Source of the DNA: Arthrobacter sp. efr-133-R2A-120
GTDB taxonomy: Bacteria > Actinomycetota > Actinomycetes > Actinomycetales > Micrococcaceae
Direction of reading: 5' to 3'
Assembly: GCF_030209835.1 (NCBI RefSeq)
Contig: NZ_JARVRF010000038.1
Span: 1 to 64,000 of the forward strand
Length of the DNA stretch: 64,000 bases
Shown: positions 1 through 7,927 of the stretch, piece after piece
Position numbering within the stretch: the stretch's first letter is position 1
How the letters are laid out: each line of letters starts with the position of its first letter
The notes under the pieces: model-generated
Database searches by the model: none
What the model saw: only the letters and a program-made list of their open reading frames with translations
Told to the model about the DNA's origin: nothing
Translations under genes and position numbers: made by a program

Positions 1-2
1 GG

Positions 3-176
3 GAATCAAGCTTCCGGGCCCTCACCGCGATCGGCTACACCGGCCCGATCTCCGTCGAATGGGAAGACGCCGGCATGGACCGCCTCCACGGCGCCCCCGA
101 AGCCCTCGCCAACCTCAAAAAATACGACTACCCGCCCTCGCAAACGTCCTTCGACGCCGCATTCAGCCAGGACTAA
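3..176 (+). CDS. sugar phosphate isomerase/epimerase, C-terminal end (partial)
   Basis: Only the last 57 residues are in the window; the gene begins upstream. The reading frame runs from the window edge to TAA at 174-176. It contains GYTGPISVEWEDAGMDR, typical of the last strand and helix of the xylose-isomerase-like TIM barrel (AP_endonuc_2 fold) used by sugar-phosphate isomerases/epimerases; the conserved Glu in SVEWED fits a metal ligand. The substrate cannot be told from this end. It stops about 15 bp before an inverted repeat and about 100 bp before a TolB-like gene in the same direction, which may belong to the same catabolic locus. Confidence 0.7.
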   Translation, partial: ESSFRALTAIGYTGPISVEWEDAGMDRLHGAPEALANLKKYDYPPSQTSFDAAFSQD

Positions 177-191
177 GCACCCCTCCGGTTA

Positions 192-254
192 GCGCGAGTT
201 GGCAGCAGATGACCCCGAAATCCGATTTTGAGGGCATCTGCTGCCAACTCGCGC
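192..254. repeat. intergenic inverted repeat, family E copy 1
   Basis: The left arm begins GCGCGAGTTGGCAGCAGATG and the right arm is its exact reverse complement, giving 20-bp arms around a 23-bp centre. A closely related copy with GAGCTGGCAGCAGATGACC lies at 4984-5041. It could fold as a strong hairpin after the upstream gene, but there is no following T-run, so it is not a classical terminator. Confidence 0.85.
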
Positions 255-278
255 CCCGAATTCTCCCGAGGAAGCACT

Positions 279-1163
279 GTGATACGAACCCTGCAAAACG
301 GCCAGCGCTGTGAGGTATGGATCGCCTCTGCCGCCGGCACCTCCGAACTGGCCTTCACGACGGACAAGCTGCTGCTGGAAGCACCGAACTGGACGCTCGA
401 TGGCCAGGCCCTCATCCTCAACGGGGACGGTGCCCTGTGGCGGCTGGATCTTTCGGGAGGACTTGAAAAGGTAGCCATCACCGGCGTCCCGGACCTCAAT
501 AACGACCACGTCCTCGCGCCCGATGGCGCCACCATCTACCTCTCGGCGAATGACGGCCACATTTACCGCGCAGCCCTCGACGGCGGAGAAGCCACCAAGA
601 TCACGGACGACGACGGGTGGTTCCATTTTCTCCACGGCGTCAGTCCGGACGGACAGACGCTCGCCTACGTCGGAATAGAAGCCGGGGATTTTTCCCAGCC
701 GGGCCGGCTCATCACGATTCCGGCAGGGGGCGGCCAGACCACCGCGATCGACGCCGATGGCCACTGCGATGGTCCCGAGTATTCGCCCGACGGGGACTGG
801 CTGTACTTCAATACCGAGGCCTTCACCGGCCAGCCGGGCCACGCCCAGCTGGCCAGGGTGCAAAACGGCAACGGCAGCACGCCGGAGCGCCTGCTTGAAA
901 GCGAAACCGTCGACTGGTTCCCGCACCTCACGCCCGACGGGCGCCTGGCCAGCTACATCCGCTTCCCCGGCGGCACGGTAGGCCACCCCGCGGACTTGCC
1001 GGTCGACGTCGTCGTCGTTTCCACGAGCGACTGGACAACGCCGCTCCACACGTGGCCCCTCTTCGGAGGCCAGGGAACCCTCAACGTCAACAGCTGGTCA
1101 CCCGACTCGGAGCGGTTCGCTTATGTTGCCTATCCCGTCAGCAATTCGATTGGAATGCCATGA
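279..1163 (+). CDS. TolB-like beta-propeller protein
   Basis: A 294-residue protein with four or more WD/TolB-type blades. The repeated signature is SPDG: HGVSPDGQTLAYVG, PEYSPDGDWLYFN, PHLTPDGRLASYI and NSWSPDSERFAYV. There is no signal peptide, so this is probably a cytoplasmic propeller rather than true periplasmic TolB. The GTG start at 279 was chosen because a GAGG Shine-Dalgarno lies just upstream, whereas a longer frame would begin inside the inverted repeat. The gene overlaps the next one by ATGA (1160-1163), indicating translational coupling. Such propellers often accompany sugar-isomerase genes, consistent with the partial gene upstream. The ligand is unknown. Confidence 0.8.
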   Translation: MIRTLQNGQRCEVWIASAAGTSELAFTTDKLLLEAPNWTLDGQALILNGDGALWRLDLSGGLEKVAITGVPDLNNDHVLAPDGATIYLSANDGHIYRAALDGGEATKITDDDGWFHFLHGVSPDGQTLAYVGIEAGDFSQPGRLITIPAGGGQTTAIDADGHCDGPEYSPDGDWLYFNTEAFTGQPGHAQLARVQNGNGSTPERLLESETVDWFPHLTPDGRLASYIRFPGGTVGHPADLPVDVVVVSTSDWTTPLHTWPLFGGQGTLNVNSWSPDSERFAYVAYPVSNSIGMP

Positions 1164-1468
1164 TCCGTCACACGGTTACCTTCTCCCTCATCCACGAGCC
1201 CGGTTCCTCCGGCGAACGGGAATTCCTGGACGCAGCAGTCACCACCTTGACCGCAATACCGGTGGTGCAGGACTTCCGCGTTTCCCGCCAGATTTCAGAG
1301 AAGAGCCCGCTCAATTTTCAGTTCGAAATGAAGTTCGACGGCGTTGAGGCCTTCAACTCCTACAACGACCATCCCGCCCACGTCGGATTCGTCGAGACCC
1401 GGTGGGCGTACGAAGTGTCCGACTTCCAGGAGTTTGATTTCGAACCCTACGGCCCGGAAGGACGGTAG
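1160..1468 (+). CDS. Dabb (stress-responsive A/B barrel) domain protein
   Basis: A 102-residue protein beginning MIRHTVTFSLIHEPGSSGE, the typical first strand of the dimeric alpha/beta-barrel Dabb family. It continues with the central FQFEMKFDGVEAFNSYNDHPAHVGFVE, where the HPAH segment is characteristic. The start overlaps the stop of the TolB-like gene as ATGA, and the next gene follows 4 bp after the stop, so the three form one operon. Dabb proteins are small, often dimeric, and include stress proteins and some ferredoxin-fold enzymes. No catalytic role can be assigned here. Confidence 0.85.
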   Translation: MIRHTVTFSLIHEPGSSGEREFLDAAVTTLTAIPVVQDFRVSRQISEKSPLNFQFEMKFDGVEAFNSYNDHPAHVGFVETRWAYEVSDFQEFDFEPYGPEGR

Positions 1469-1472
1469 CTCC

Positions 1473-1946
1473 ATGGCCGACATCGCCACCCTTGAAGCAT
1501 TGGAAACGCTCAAACGCCAGGAGGAGGAGCTGATTTTCGCCTCCTTCGACCATGGAGACGCCTGGAGGCTCGGCTCGCGGCTCACAGGCATGGCACAGGC
1601 GGCCGGTCACGCGATCGGCATCGACATCCGGCGTCCCGGGCTCATTCTTTTCCGCGCTGCGTTGCCCGGGATCACACCGGACCAGGAATCGTGGATCGCT
1701 CGGAAATCCGCACTCGTTTTGCGGATGGAAGCAAGCAGCGCGCTTGTCGAAGCCCGGTTGTCCTCCGCCGGTATCGATCCGGTAGCCAGTGGATGGCTCG
1801 GCGCCGACTATGCCGTGACAGGGGGCTCCTTTCCCGTGAGGGTCCATGGCGTCGGAGTGGTCGCGGCCGTCACCGCGTCAGGCCTTTCATCCCAGGAGGA
1901 TCATGACCTCATTGTCGAAGGGATCCGGCAACATCTCGCAGCCTAG
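1473..1946 (+). CDS. heme-degrading-domain (UPF0303/HbpS-like) protein
   Basis: 157 residues. The order of segments, an LKRQEEELIFASFDHGDAWRLG N-terminal part, a central IDIRRPGLILFRAALPG strand and the C-terminal VHGVGVVAAVTASGL followed by EDHDLIVEGIRQ, matches the HbpS/UPF0303 family. In this family HbpS of Streptomyces binds and degrades heme; most members remain uncharacterised. The start is ATG at 1473, 4 bp after the Dabb stop. The protein has no signal peptide, so it is likely cytoplasmic. It is the last gene of the short operon; a palindrome and a divergent-looking promoter region for the MHS symporter follow. Confidence 0.8.
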   Translation: MADIATLEALETLKRQEEELIFASFDHGDAWRLGSRLTGMAQAAGHAIGIDIRRPGLILFRAALPGITPDQESWIARKSALVLRMEASSALVEARLSSAGIDPVASGWLGADYAVTGGSFPVRVHGVGVVAAVTASGLSSQEDHDLIVEGIRQHLAA

Positions 1947-1965
1947 GCAGAAACTCTTGCCAAAA

Positions 1966-1980
1966 AATTGTTGAACAATT
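1966..1980. promoter_or_regulatory. 15-bp palindrome, candidate GntR/FadR-type operator
   Basis: AATTGTTGAACAATT is a perfect odd palindrome (7+1+7) about 80 bp before the MHS symporter start. Its form fits GntR-type operators of the FadR subfamily, but no GntR gene is present in the window, so the regulator would act from elsewhere. A small stem, CCCGAT-TGAG-ATCGGG at 2011-2026, lies between it and the gene. Confidence 0.5.
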
Positions 1981-2061
1981 CCTCCATGTGATGCATCATT
2001 GGGTGTAGGCCCCGATTGAGATCGGGATCACAAAGCCCGCCCAACGTTCCATGGAGGAACC

Positions 2062-3396
2062 ATGTCCGCGACCACTTCGCCACGTTCAACACGGCGCAGC
2101 AAACCCTCGGCAGGCGCCATCAAGGCCTTCATTGCCAGCGTCACAGGCACCTCCCTGGAGTATTACGACTTCGCGATCTACTCCGTGGCCTCCGCGCTCG
2201 TCTTCCCGAAGATCTTCTTCCCCACGAACGACGAAACCACGGGCCTCCTGTTGTCCTTCTCGGCCTTCGCAGTGGGTTACCTCGCCCGGCCCATCGGTGG
2301 TGTGGTCTTTGGCCGGCTCGGGGACAAGATCGGACGCAAGAACGTCCTGGTCATCACCCTCGTCCTTATTGGCGCGGCCACGGTCCTCATCGGCGCCTTG
2401 CCGGACTACCACACCATCGGCATTGGAGCCACGATCATCCTGGTCCTCCTTCGCCTGGCCCAGGGCATCGGCGTCGGCGGCGAATGGGGCGGTGCCGTCT
2501 TGCTGTCCAGCGAGTACGCCAATCCCAACAAGCGCGGTTTCTGGTCTTCCGCAGCCCAAATCGGTCCGCCCGCCGGCAACCTGCTGGCCAATGGCGCACT
2601 GGCCGTCCTCGCCGCCGCCATGAGCAACGATGCCTTCATCGCTTGGGGTTGGCGCGTGGCGTTCCTCAGCTCCGCCATCTTGGTTGCCTTCGGGCTCGTC
2701 ATCCGGCTCAAGCTCGAGGAAACCCCGGTATTCAAGGCTATCGAGGCCACGGGCGAACGGCCCAAGGCTCCCATCAAGGAAGTCCTCACCACCCAGTTCC
2801 GCCCCCTCCTTGCCGCCGCGTTGTGCCGGATCTGCCCCGACGTCCTGTACGCCTTGTTCACTGTCTTTGTCGCGGTCTACGCCACCAAGGAACTCGGCAT
2901 GACCACCGGCAACGTCCTGGGAGCAGTGCTGGTGGGCTCGGCCTTCCAGCTCTTCCTGATCCCGGCTGCGGGAGCAGTCACGGACCGGTTCAACCGCCGG
3001 CTGGTCTATGGCATCACCGCCGCGGCCACAGCCGTGTACATCCCGCTGTTCTTCCTCATGATCCAGTCCCGCTCCGTCCTGGTGCTGACCGTCGGCGTCG
3101 TGATCGGCCTCGGACTGCACGCCTTTATGTACGGACCGCAGGCCGCTTTCATCACCGAGCAATTCCCGGCCCGGCTTCGTTATGCCGGCAGTTCCCTGGC
3201 CTACACGGTGGCCGGCGTCGTGGGTGGAGCGGTGGCACCCTTGATCTTCACGGCCCTCTACGCCGCTACCGGAAACTGGCTCCTGATCGCGGCATACTTG
3301 CTCGTCACCGCGGTGGTCACCATCATCGGCCTCGCCTTGGGCCGGGATCCCGAGCCGGACGAGGACCTTCGACTGCTTGCGGAAGCCTCCGCCTAA
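2062..3396 (+). CDS. MFS metabolite:H+ symporter (MHS family)
   Basis: 444 residues with about 12 predicted membrane segments. The N-terminal FIASVTGTSLEYYDFAIY motif and the cytoplasmic loop GRLGDKIGRK (residues 84-93) are diagnostic of the MHS subfamily (ProP/ShiA/KgtP relatives), which imports small organic acids, betaines or aromatic acids with protons. The substrate cannot be chosen from sequence alone. The start ATG is preceded by GGAGG at about 2051-2055. It is a single-gene unit: a palindromic candidate operator lies upstream and a rho-independent terminator downstream. Inducible carboxylate uptake is a reasonable inference. Confidence 0.85.
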   Translation: MSATTSPRSTRRSKPSAGAIKAFIASVTGTSLEYYDFAIYSVASALVFPKIFFPTNDETTGLLLSFSAFAVGYLARPIGGVVFGRLGDKIGRKNVLVITLVLIGAATVLIGALPDYHTIGIGATIILVLLRLAQGIGVGGEWGGAVLLSSEYANPNKRGFWSSAAQIGPPAGNLLANGALAVLAAAMSNDAFIAWGWRVAFLSSAILVAFGLVIRLKLEETPVFKAIEATGERPKAPIKEVLTTQFRPLLAAALCRICPDVLYALFTVFVAVYATKELGMTTGNVLGAVLVGSAFQLFLIPAAGAVTDRFNRRLVYGITAAATAVYIPLFFLMIQSRSVLVLTVGVVIGLGLHAFMYGPQAAFITEQFPARLRYAGSSLAYTVAGVVGGAVAPLIFTALYAATGNWLLIAAYLLVTAVVTIIGLALGRDPEPDEDLRLLAEASA

Positions 3397-3460
3397 GCAG
3401 CCCGACGGCCCCGCGGGCTGAAAGCTCGGGCGGCCCCCGCCGTCGTAATCCCTGGCCGGA

Positions 3461-3496
3461 ATGCCCCTTAAGATCAGTCTTGAGGGGCATTTTTGC
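3461..3496 (+). terminator. rho-independent terminator after the MHS symporter
   Basis: Arms TGCCCCTTAAGA and TCTTGAGGGGCA pair around a 4-nt loop with one G-T wobble and are followed by a run of five T. The hairpin lies about 65 bp after the symporter stop and before the GNAT gene. Confidence 0.85.
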
Positions 3497-3519
3497 GCCC
3501 GCTTGCCTGAGAGGACCCT

Positions 3520-4068
3520 ATGAGCCAGACAATCCGTGAAGCAACAGCGGACGACGCCGGACGGCTGGCGGAGCTCGCCGCCGTCACCTTTCCGCTCGCC
3601 TGCCCGCCGGGCTCCTCGCCCGAGGACATCGCGGCGCACCTGCGCAGGACGCTCAGCGCAGAGAAGTTCACGGAATACCTTGCCGATCCGGACGTCACCA
3701 TCCTGGCCATCGATGCCGCCGGGGAACTCCGCGGCTACAGCATGCTCGTGGCCCGCCCCACGAGCGATACCGACGTCGCTTCGGCCCTGACGCTCAACCC
3801 TTCCACTGAACTGAGCAAGTGCTATGTGCATCCGGAACACCACGGACTGGGCGCTGCCGCGGAGCTCATGAAGGCAACCTTGGACCGCGCCGCGGGCTCG
3901 GGTGCCGCCGGCGTGTGGCTTGGCGTCAACAGCCAGAATGCCAAGGCTATCCGCTTCTACGAGAAGAGTGGGTTCAGGAAGGTCGGAACCAAGTCGTTCC
4001 GGCTGGGCGATACGGTGGAGCACGATTTCGTGATGGAGCGGGCGGTCCAGGGACCCTGGGAACCCTGA
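3520..4068 (+). CDS. GNAT family N-acetyltransferase
   Basis: 182 residues covering a complete GNAT fold. The acetyl-CoA pyrophosphate loop is the HHGLGAA segment (about residues 107-113) after the YVHPE strand, and the C-terminal hallmark NAKAIRFYEKSGF lies at about 140-152. The start ATG is preceded by GAGAGGA at about 3509-3515. The acceptor substrate is unknown. The gene is monocistronic: a terminator precedes it and a mirror-symmetric 19-bp repeat array follows its stop directly. Confidence 0.85.
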   Translation: MSQTIREATADDAGRLAELAAVTFPLACPPGSSPEDIAAHLRRTLSAEKFTEYLADPDVTILAIDAAGELRGYSMLVARPTSDTDVASALTLNPSTELSKCYVHPEHHGLGAAAELMKATLDRAAGSGAAGVWLGVNSQNAKAIRFYEKSGFRKVGTKSFRLGDTVEHDFVMERAVQGPWEP

Positions 4069-4080
4069 GTCGGCCGGTCT

Positions 4081-4199
4081 GCGACGCGCAAACGGGCCCG
4101 CGACGCGCAAAATTCCCAGCGACGCGCAAACCGTTCCACGCAGCCTGAATTCGCGTAGCGCCTGCCTGTTCCTGCGTCGCAGACCATTTTGCGCGTCGT
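4081..4199. repeat. mirror-symmetric array D, 19-bp period (3+3 units)
   Basis: The word GCGACGCGCAAA occurs at 4081-4092, 4100-4111 and 4119-4130, exactly 19 bp apart. Its reverse complement occurs at 4188-4199 (11 of 12 matching), with weaker copies at 4169-4180 and 4150-4161, again exactly 19 bp apart. The axis is near 4140. Additional outer complementarity (GGTCTGCGACG against CGTCGCAGACC) strengthens the fold. The array fills the gap between a GNAT gene and a DsbA-family gene transcribed in the same direction. It has the same layout as the 32-bp arrays elsewhere in the window but uses a different word and spacing. Confidence 0.8.
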
Positions 4200-4272
4200 G
4201 AACGCGCATGCTGTGACGAGTCCAACAGGCCATTCCGGGAATGTCAGGCCTCGACTTCCGGTTGTCGCGATC

Positions 4273-4971
4273 ATGAAGATTGAGATCTGGTCAGACGTCG
4301 CTTGCCCGTGGTGCTACATCGGAAAGCGCCGGTTCGAAGCGGCCCTCGCCGAATTCCCGCACCGCGACTCCGTCGAGATCCAGTGGCGCAGCTACCAGTT
4401 GGACCCGAGTATCCCGGATCACTACGACGGCACAGAGCTCGATTACCTGAGCAAGCGCAAGGGCATGAACCCGGCGCAGGTCAGCCAGATGTTCGAGCAC
4501 GTGGCGTTGCAGGCAAAGGGCGAGGGCCTCAACTACCGTTTCGACGACGTCGTGGTGGCCAACAGCTTCACGGCACACCGCCTCATCCATCTGGCGGCAG
4601 CCCACGGCAAGCAGGACGAAGCCAAGGAACTGCTCCTGAGCGGCCACTTTGAACACGGCAAGGACATCGGCAACCAGGAATACCTGGCCAAGCTCGGCAG
4701 CGACTTGGGCCTGCCGGAAGCCGAAATCGCCGAGTTGTTCAGCACCGACAAGTACGCAGAGGACGTTCGCGGCGACATCGCCGAAGCCCGGATGCTCGGC
4801 GTCACGGGAGTGCCTTTCTTCGTCATCGACCGCAAGTACGGACTCTCCGGAGCCCAGCCCTCCGAGGTCTTCACCCAGGCCCTCACGCAGGCATGGCAGG
4901 AAGCGAACCCTCTGGTCGCCGTCGGCAGCCCCGACGCCGAAGCCTGCGGCCCGGACGGCTGCGCGATCTAG
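4273..4971 (+). CDS. DsbA family oxidoreductase, FrnE-like
   Basis: 232 residues with a thioredoxin fold and helical insertion. The redox motif CPWC is at residues 11-14 directly after the first strand, as in FrnE/2-hydroxychromene-2-carboxylate isomerase-like proteins. The cis-Pro loop VTGVPFFVIDRKYGLSGAQP is present, and the tail ends in CGPDGC, the second Cys pair typical of actinobacterial FrnE homologues. No signal peptide is visible, so it acts in the cytoplasm, probably as a disulfide oxidoreductase in stress response. The start at 4273 (MKIEIWSDVACPWC) was chosen by family alignment; the frame stays open upstream into array D without homology. Confidence 0.9.
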   Translation: MKIEIWSDVACPWCYIGKRRFEAALAEFPHRDSVEIQWRSYQLDPSIPDHYDGTELDYLSKRKGMNPAQVSQMFEHVALQAKGEGLNYRFDDVVVANSFTAHRLIHLAAAHGKQDEAKELLLSGHFEHGKDIGNQEYLAKLGSDLGLPEAEIAELFSTDKYAEDVRGDIAEARMLGVTGVPFFVIDRKYGLSGAQPSEVFTQALTQAWQEANPLVAVGSPDAEACGPDGCAI

Positions 4972-4983
4972 GATCCCCCCGCA

Positions 4984-5041
4984 CGAGCTGGCAGCAGATG
5001 ACCCCAACCGGGCGTTGAGAGGTCACCTGCTGCCAGCTCGC
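4984..5041. repeat. intergenic inverted repeat, family E copy 2
   Basis: Left arm GAGCTGGCAGCAGATGACC at 4985-5003 and right arm GGTCACCTGCTGCCAGCTC at 5021-5039, complementary except for one G-T/A-C position, with a 17-bp centre. The same word family occurs at 192-254. It lies directly after the DsbA-family gene and before the TetR gene. Confidence 0.85.
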
Positions 5042-5087
5042 GCCACGCCCACCCAACTTTGCTGACAGATCCCTGTAAAGTGTCTGT

Positions 5088-5729
5088 ATGCCTAGGATTA
5101 CGGCCGCCACCAATGCGGCGCAACGCGCTGAAACCCGACGCCGGGTCCTGACAGCTTTCGGCGAACTGCTCTTCACCCACGGCCTGCCCGGCTTGACCAT
5201 GACCGACGTCGCGCGGCACGCTGGCGTCGGGCGGACCGCGGTGTACAACTACTACGCCGACATGGAACAGCTCCTCATCGCGTACGCACTGGACGAGACC
5301 GAGCGGTTCCTGGGCGACCTGCGCGAATCCCTCGCCGCACTGCAGAACCCGGTGGACCGTCTGGCCCTCTATGTGCGCGCCCAAGTGGAAGATTTGAGCC
5401 GCCGGCATCTCCCTCCGGGCCCCGCGATGGCGGCTGTCCTCTCCCCCGGCTCCTTCGCGAAATTGGCAGATCACGTGGGCGAACTCAACCTGCTGCTCCA
5501 GGACATCCTGCGCGACGGAATCGCCGCCGGGTACCTCCCGCCCACCGACGTCGGCCAGCTCGCCAGGCTCATCCATGGAACTCTTTCCTCCAGCGCCGCC
5601 CGCGGCAATGCGACCAACGGGGCGGAGCTGGACGAGCTTGAGGAGCGGCTGGTCCAGACTGTGCGTTTCGTCCAGTTGGGCGCGGGAGCAAGGTTCGACG
5701 ACGACGGCCGGCCCGCGCGCTTGGCGTGA
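5088..5729 (+). CDS. TetR/AcrR family transcriptional regulator
   Basis: 213 residues. The N-terminal helix-turn-helix spans about residues 17-63 and contains LTMTDVARHAGVGRTAVYNYYADMEQLL. The rest is a divergent helical ligand-binding domain with a C-terminal region rich in acidic residues (AELDELEERL). The upstream bases contain ACAG and TGTCTGT half-sites close to the start, so autoregulation is possible. No obvious target gene is divergently placed; the upstream neighbour is the FrnE-like gene and the downstream neighbours are on the opposite strand. Target and ligand are unknown. Confidence 0.85.
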   Translation: MPRITAATNAAQRAETRRRVLTAFGELLFTHGLPGLTMTDVARHAGVGRTAVYNYYADMEQLLIAYALDETERFLGDLRESLAALQNPVDRLALYVRAQVEDLSRRHLPPGPAMAAVLSPGSFAKLADHVGELNLLLQDILRDGIAAGYLPPTDVGQLARLIHGTLSSSAARGNATNGAELDELEERLVQTVRFVQLGAGARFDDDGRPARLA

Positions 5730-5769
5730 CCCGGTCGCGGGGCTGGCGCCGTCTGCGGAAAGGCCAACG

Positions 5770-6504
5770 CTAAGGCGTCGGCATCACCGGCAGCTTCGCA
5801 TTGTCCGCAATCCGCTGCTCCAGGCGGGGACAACTGAGCTTCCCCGGGGTGTTGTCCACGAGTTCCGGTGGGACCAGTGCCGAGAAACCGGGGGCGAGGA
5901 TGAGGTCCACGGAACCATCCGTGCGTTGGTCCTGGACGTAATCGGTGCCGGCGATGTTCTTCTGGATGTTGAACGCTGCCGCCTGCCCACTGGATCCCGA
6001 AACGACCACCGCCGGGCCGGTGTAGCTGGTGGTTGAGTTATCAACGGTGCCAACGTTGTATCCCCGGGCTTTCAACTGGTCCGCCACGCTCTTGGCCAGC
6101 CCGGCCTTGCCAGCCGCGTTGTAGATATTGACGTTGATTTTGTTGTTGGGCGTGTAGTCGAAAACAGTGGCGGGACATACGGCCGCCGGGGCCTGGCTTG
6201 CAACGGCGGAGGGGAAACGGATCACGCCGTTCATGACTGCCCAGGCGCCTACAAGTCCGGCAACGACCAATCCGACGAGCAGTGCGAGAACGATCGCATG
6301 CAAGAGGCGGCGGCTGAACCACCCGGGATGGCTTTCAGGCCCGGGAATCTCAGCAAAGGTTGCCCGCAGTTCCGGACCGGTGACGACTCGATGCCCGTGC
6401 AGAATCGTCGGGTCTTTCTGACGACGGGGACGTTTCCGGCGCTTACTCGGATCCGCGTTCTCGGGCACTGCCACCTGCTCTTCCGGGATTGTTTCGTTAA
6501 CCAT
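5770..6504 (-). CDS. LytR C-terminal domain membrane protein
   Basis: 244 residues: a basic cytoplasmic N-terminus (KRRKRPRRQK, 21-30), one membrane segment at about 68-92, and an extracellular LytR_C domain with the signature NKINVNIYNAAGKAGLAKSVADQL, then VVVSGSSG. It lacks the LytR-CpsA-Psr phosphotransferase domain, so it is not itself a wall-teichoic-acid or glycan ligase. LytR_C-only proteins are common in actinobacteria and are thought to bind cell-wall glycans or assist LCP enzymes. It is the second gene after the small VapB-like gene, overlapping it by 8 bp. Confidence 0.85.
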   Translation of the reverse strand: MVNETIPEEQVAVPENADPSKRRKRPRRQKDPTILHGHRVVTGPELRATFAEIPGPESHPGWFSRRLLHAIVLALLVGLVVAGLVGAWAVMNGVIRFPSAVASQAPAAVCPATVFDYTPNNKINVNIYNAAGKAGLAKSVADQLKARGYNVGTVDNSTTSYTGPAVVVSGSSGQAAAFNIQKNIAGTDYVQDQRTDGSVDLILAPGFSALVPPELVDNTPGKLSCPRLEQRIADNAKLPVMPTP

Positions 6505-6796
6505 CTATCACGAGCACCCGGGCGTGGATCGCCGTGCGTTGGTGGAGCGCAGTCCGGACTGCACGGTGGAGCCCGTCTTCGAGATACAGCAGGCCTTGGT
6601 ACTGCACGACGTGGGGGAAAAGGTCGCCGAAGAACGTCGAATCCTCGGCCAACAATGCTTCCAGGTCAAGGGTGCGCTTGGTGGTGACGAGTTCGTCGAG
6701 CCGGACAGGACGGGGTGGCAGCGAGGCCCAGTCCTTGGGCGTGGAAAAACCATGGTCAGGGTACGGGCGTCCCTCGCCCACAGCTTTGAATATCAC
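6497..6796 (-). CDS. small conserved actinobacterial protein (often labelled VapB-family antitoxin)
   Basis: 99 residues. The core RPVRLDELVTTKRTLDLEALLAEDSTFFGDLFPHVVQYQGLLYLEDGLHRAVRTALHQRTAIHARVL is strongly conserved among actinobacteria, from memory of the family. Some databases label it a VapB-type antitoxin, but no PIN-domain toxin lies beside it and no AbrB/RHH DNA-binding motif is visible. A ParB/sulfiredoxin-like fold is an alternative suggested by the EDGLHRAVRTAL segment. It begins the two-gene unit with the LytR_C gene. Its real function is unknown. Confidence 0.75.
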   Translation of the reverse strand: MIFKAVGEGRPYPDHGFSTPKDWASLPPRPVRLDELVTTKRTLDLEALLAEDSTFFGDLFPHVVQYQGLLYLEDGLHRAVRTALHQRTAIHARVLVIDG

Positions 6797-6966
6797 TTTG
6801 CAAGCCTAAAGAAGTAAGTCGTCCAAGGGAACTTGTGAGAAGTCGGCCACCAAGGTTGTGGCCAAAAGGTAACCGTTCACGGACGGTAAACGGCGAAACG
6901 GTGCCGCCTGCCGCCGTCGGCCGTCACACCGCTGCCGCCATCACGCCGGACTGACAGAATGGGATC

Positions 6967-7875
6967 ATGACTGCTTCAATGCCGGGCACGCACCCGGCTG
7001 CTCCCGCCCTCGCACTCCTCCTCGACGTCGACGGCCCTGTCGCGAGTCCTGTGACGCGCGATGTGAAGCCGGAAATCATCGCCGACCTTGTGGGCTTGGC
7101 ATCCGCAGGCATCCCTGTCATTTTCAACACCGGCCGCTCGGACGCTTTCATCCGCGAGCAGGTCATGGCGCCCATGATCGCCGCCGGAATGCCTGCGGGA
7201 ACGGTGGTCCACGCGATCTGCGAGAAGGGCGCAGTCTGGTTCAGCTACACCTCGGGCGGCCCGGGACCCATCCATGTAGACCATGACCTTGCTGTTCCGA
7301 AGGCCTACGGCGACGACGTCCGCCGCATGGTGGCAGAGGACTATGCGACGCACATGTTCTTCGATGAGACAAAGCGCGCCATGGTGTCCGTAGAGCAGCA
7401 TCTCGACGTCTCAAGTGACGACTACCTGGCCGAGCAGAAGCTCTTCGACGCCGATGCCCTGGCGCTCATGGGCAGGCACGGGCTCTCTGCCGCGCTCCTA
7501 GACCACCACGCACCAGGGTCCGACGACGCTGCCGACTACCGCCTTGATCCCACCATCATCTCCACGGACATCGAATCCATCCGGCTCGGCAAGGATCTCG
7601 GCGCCAGCCGCGCGGTGGAACTCCTCGCCGCCCAAGGAATCACCCCGCAGGCCTGGCGGACAGTAGGAGATTCGCGCACGGACTACGCGATGGCCGATTG
7701 GCTCCACCACAATGACCACAGCGTCAAGCACGTCGACGTCCGTCCCGCCGACGGTGTGCCCAACAAGCCCTACGATGTTCTTACAGCCACAGACCTCGGC
7801 CTGGGCGAGGACGTCATTCACGACGACGCCGGCGGCGCATTCCTGCGCAGCTGGCGTGAAGCCTTGGTGGGCTGA
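6967..7875 (+). CDS. HAD-superfamily hydrolase
   Basis: 302 residues. Motif I is LLLDVDGPVASP with Asp20 and Asp22, motif II is VIFNTGRSD, and motif IV is GDSRTDYAMAD near the C-terminus, so the catalytic set is complete. The long insertion between II and IV suggests a type-II cap, as in sugar phosphatases and trehalose/mannosyl-phosphate phosphatases. The start ATG lies in a divergent gap with the VapB-like gene. The Stealth sugar-phosphate transferase gene follows 52 bp later on the same strand, so the pair may work on a phosphorylated sugar or glycan. Confidence 0.85.
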   Translation: MTASMPGTHPAAPALALLLDVDGPVASPVTRDVKPEIIADLVGLASAGIPVIFNTGRSDAFIREQVMAPMIAAGMPAGTVVHAICEKGAVWFSYTSGGPGPIHVDHDLAVPKAYGDDVRRMVAEDYATHMFFDETKRAMVSVEQHLDVSSDDYLAEQKLFDADALALMGRHGLSAALLDHHAPGSDDAADYRLDPTIISTDIESIRLGKDLGASRAVELLAAQGITPQAWRTVGDSRTDYAMADWLHHNDHSVKHVDVRPADGVPNKPYDVLTATDLGLGEDVIHDDAGGAFLRSWREALVG

Positions 7876-7927
7876 GTCCGCTAAGCCCACACTTTCCACA
7901 ACCTTTCGGAGAAAAGCCATCACAGTC

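Noticed and set aside
2086..4233. A 715-codon open frame on the minus strand across the symporter and GNAT genes
   Set aside because: It runs through two well-supported plus-strand genes and a terminator, and its translation is low complexity without homology.
6497..6796. Toxin-antitoxin module
   Set aside because: The small protein is sometimes labelled a VapB antitoxin, but no toxin gene adjoins it; the partner is a LytR_C membrane protein.
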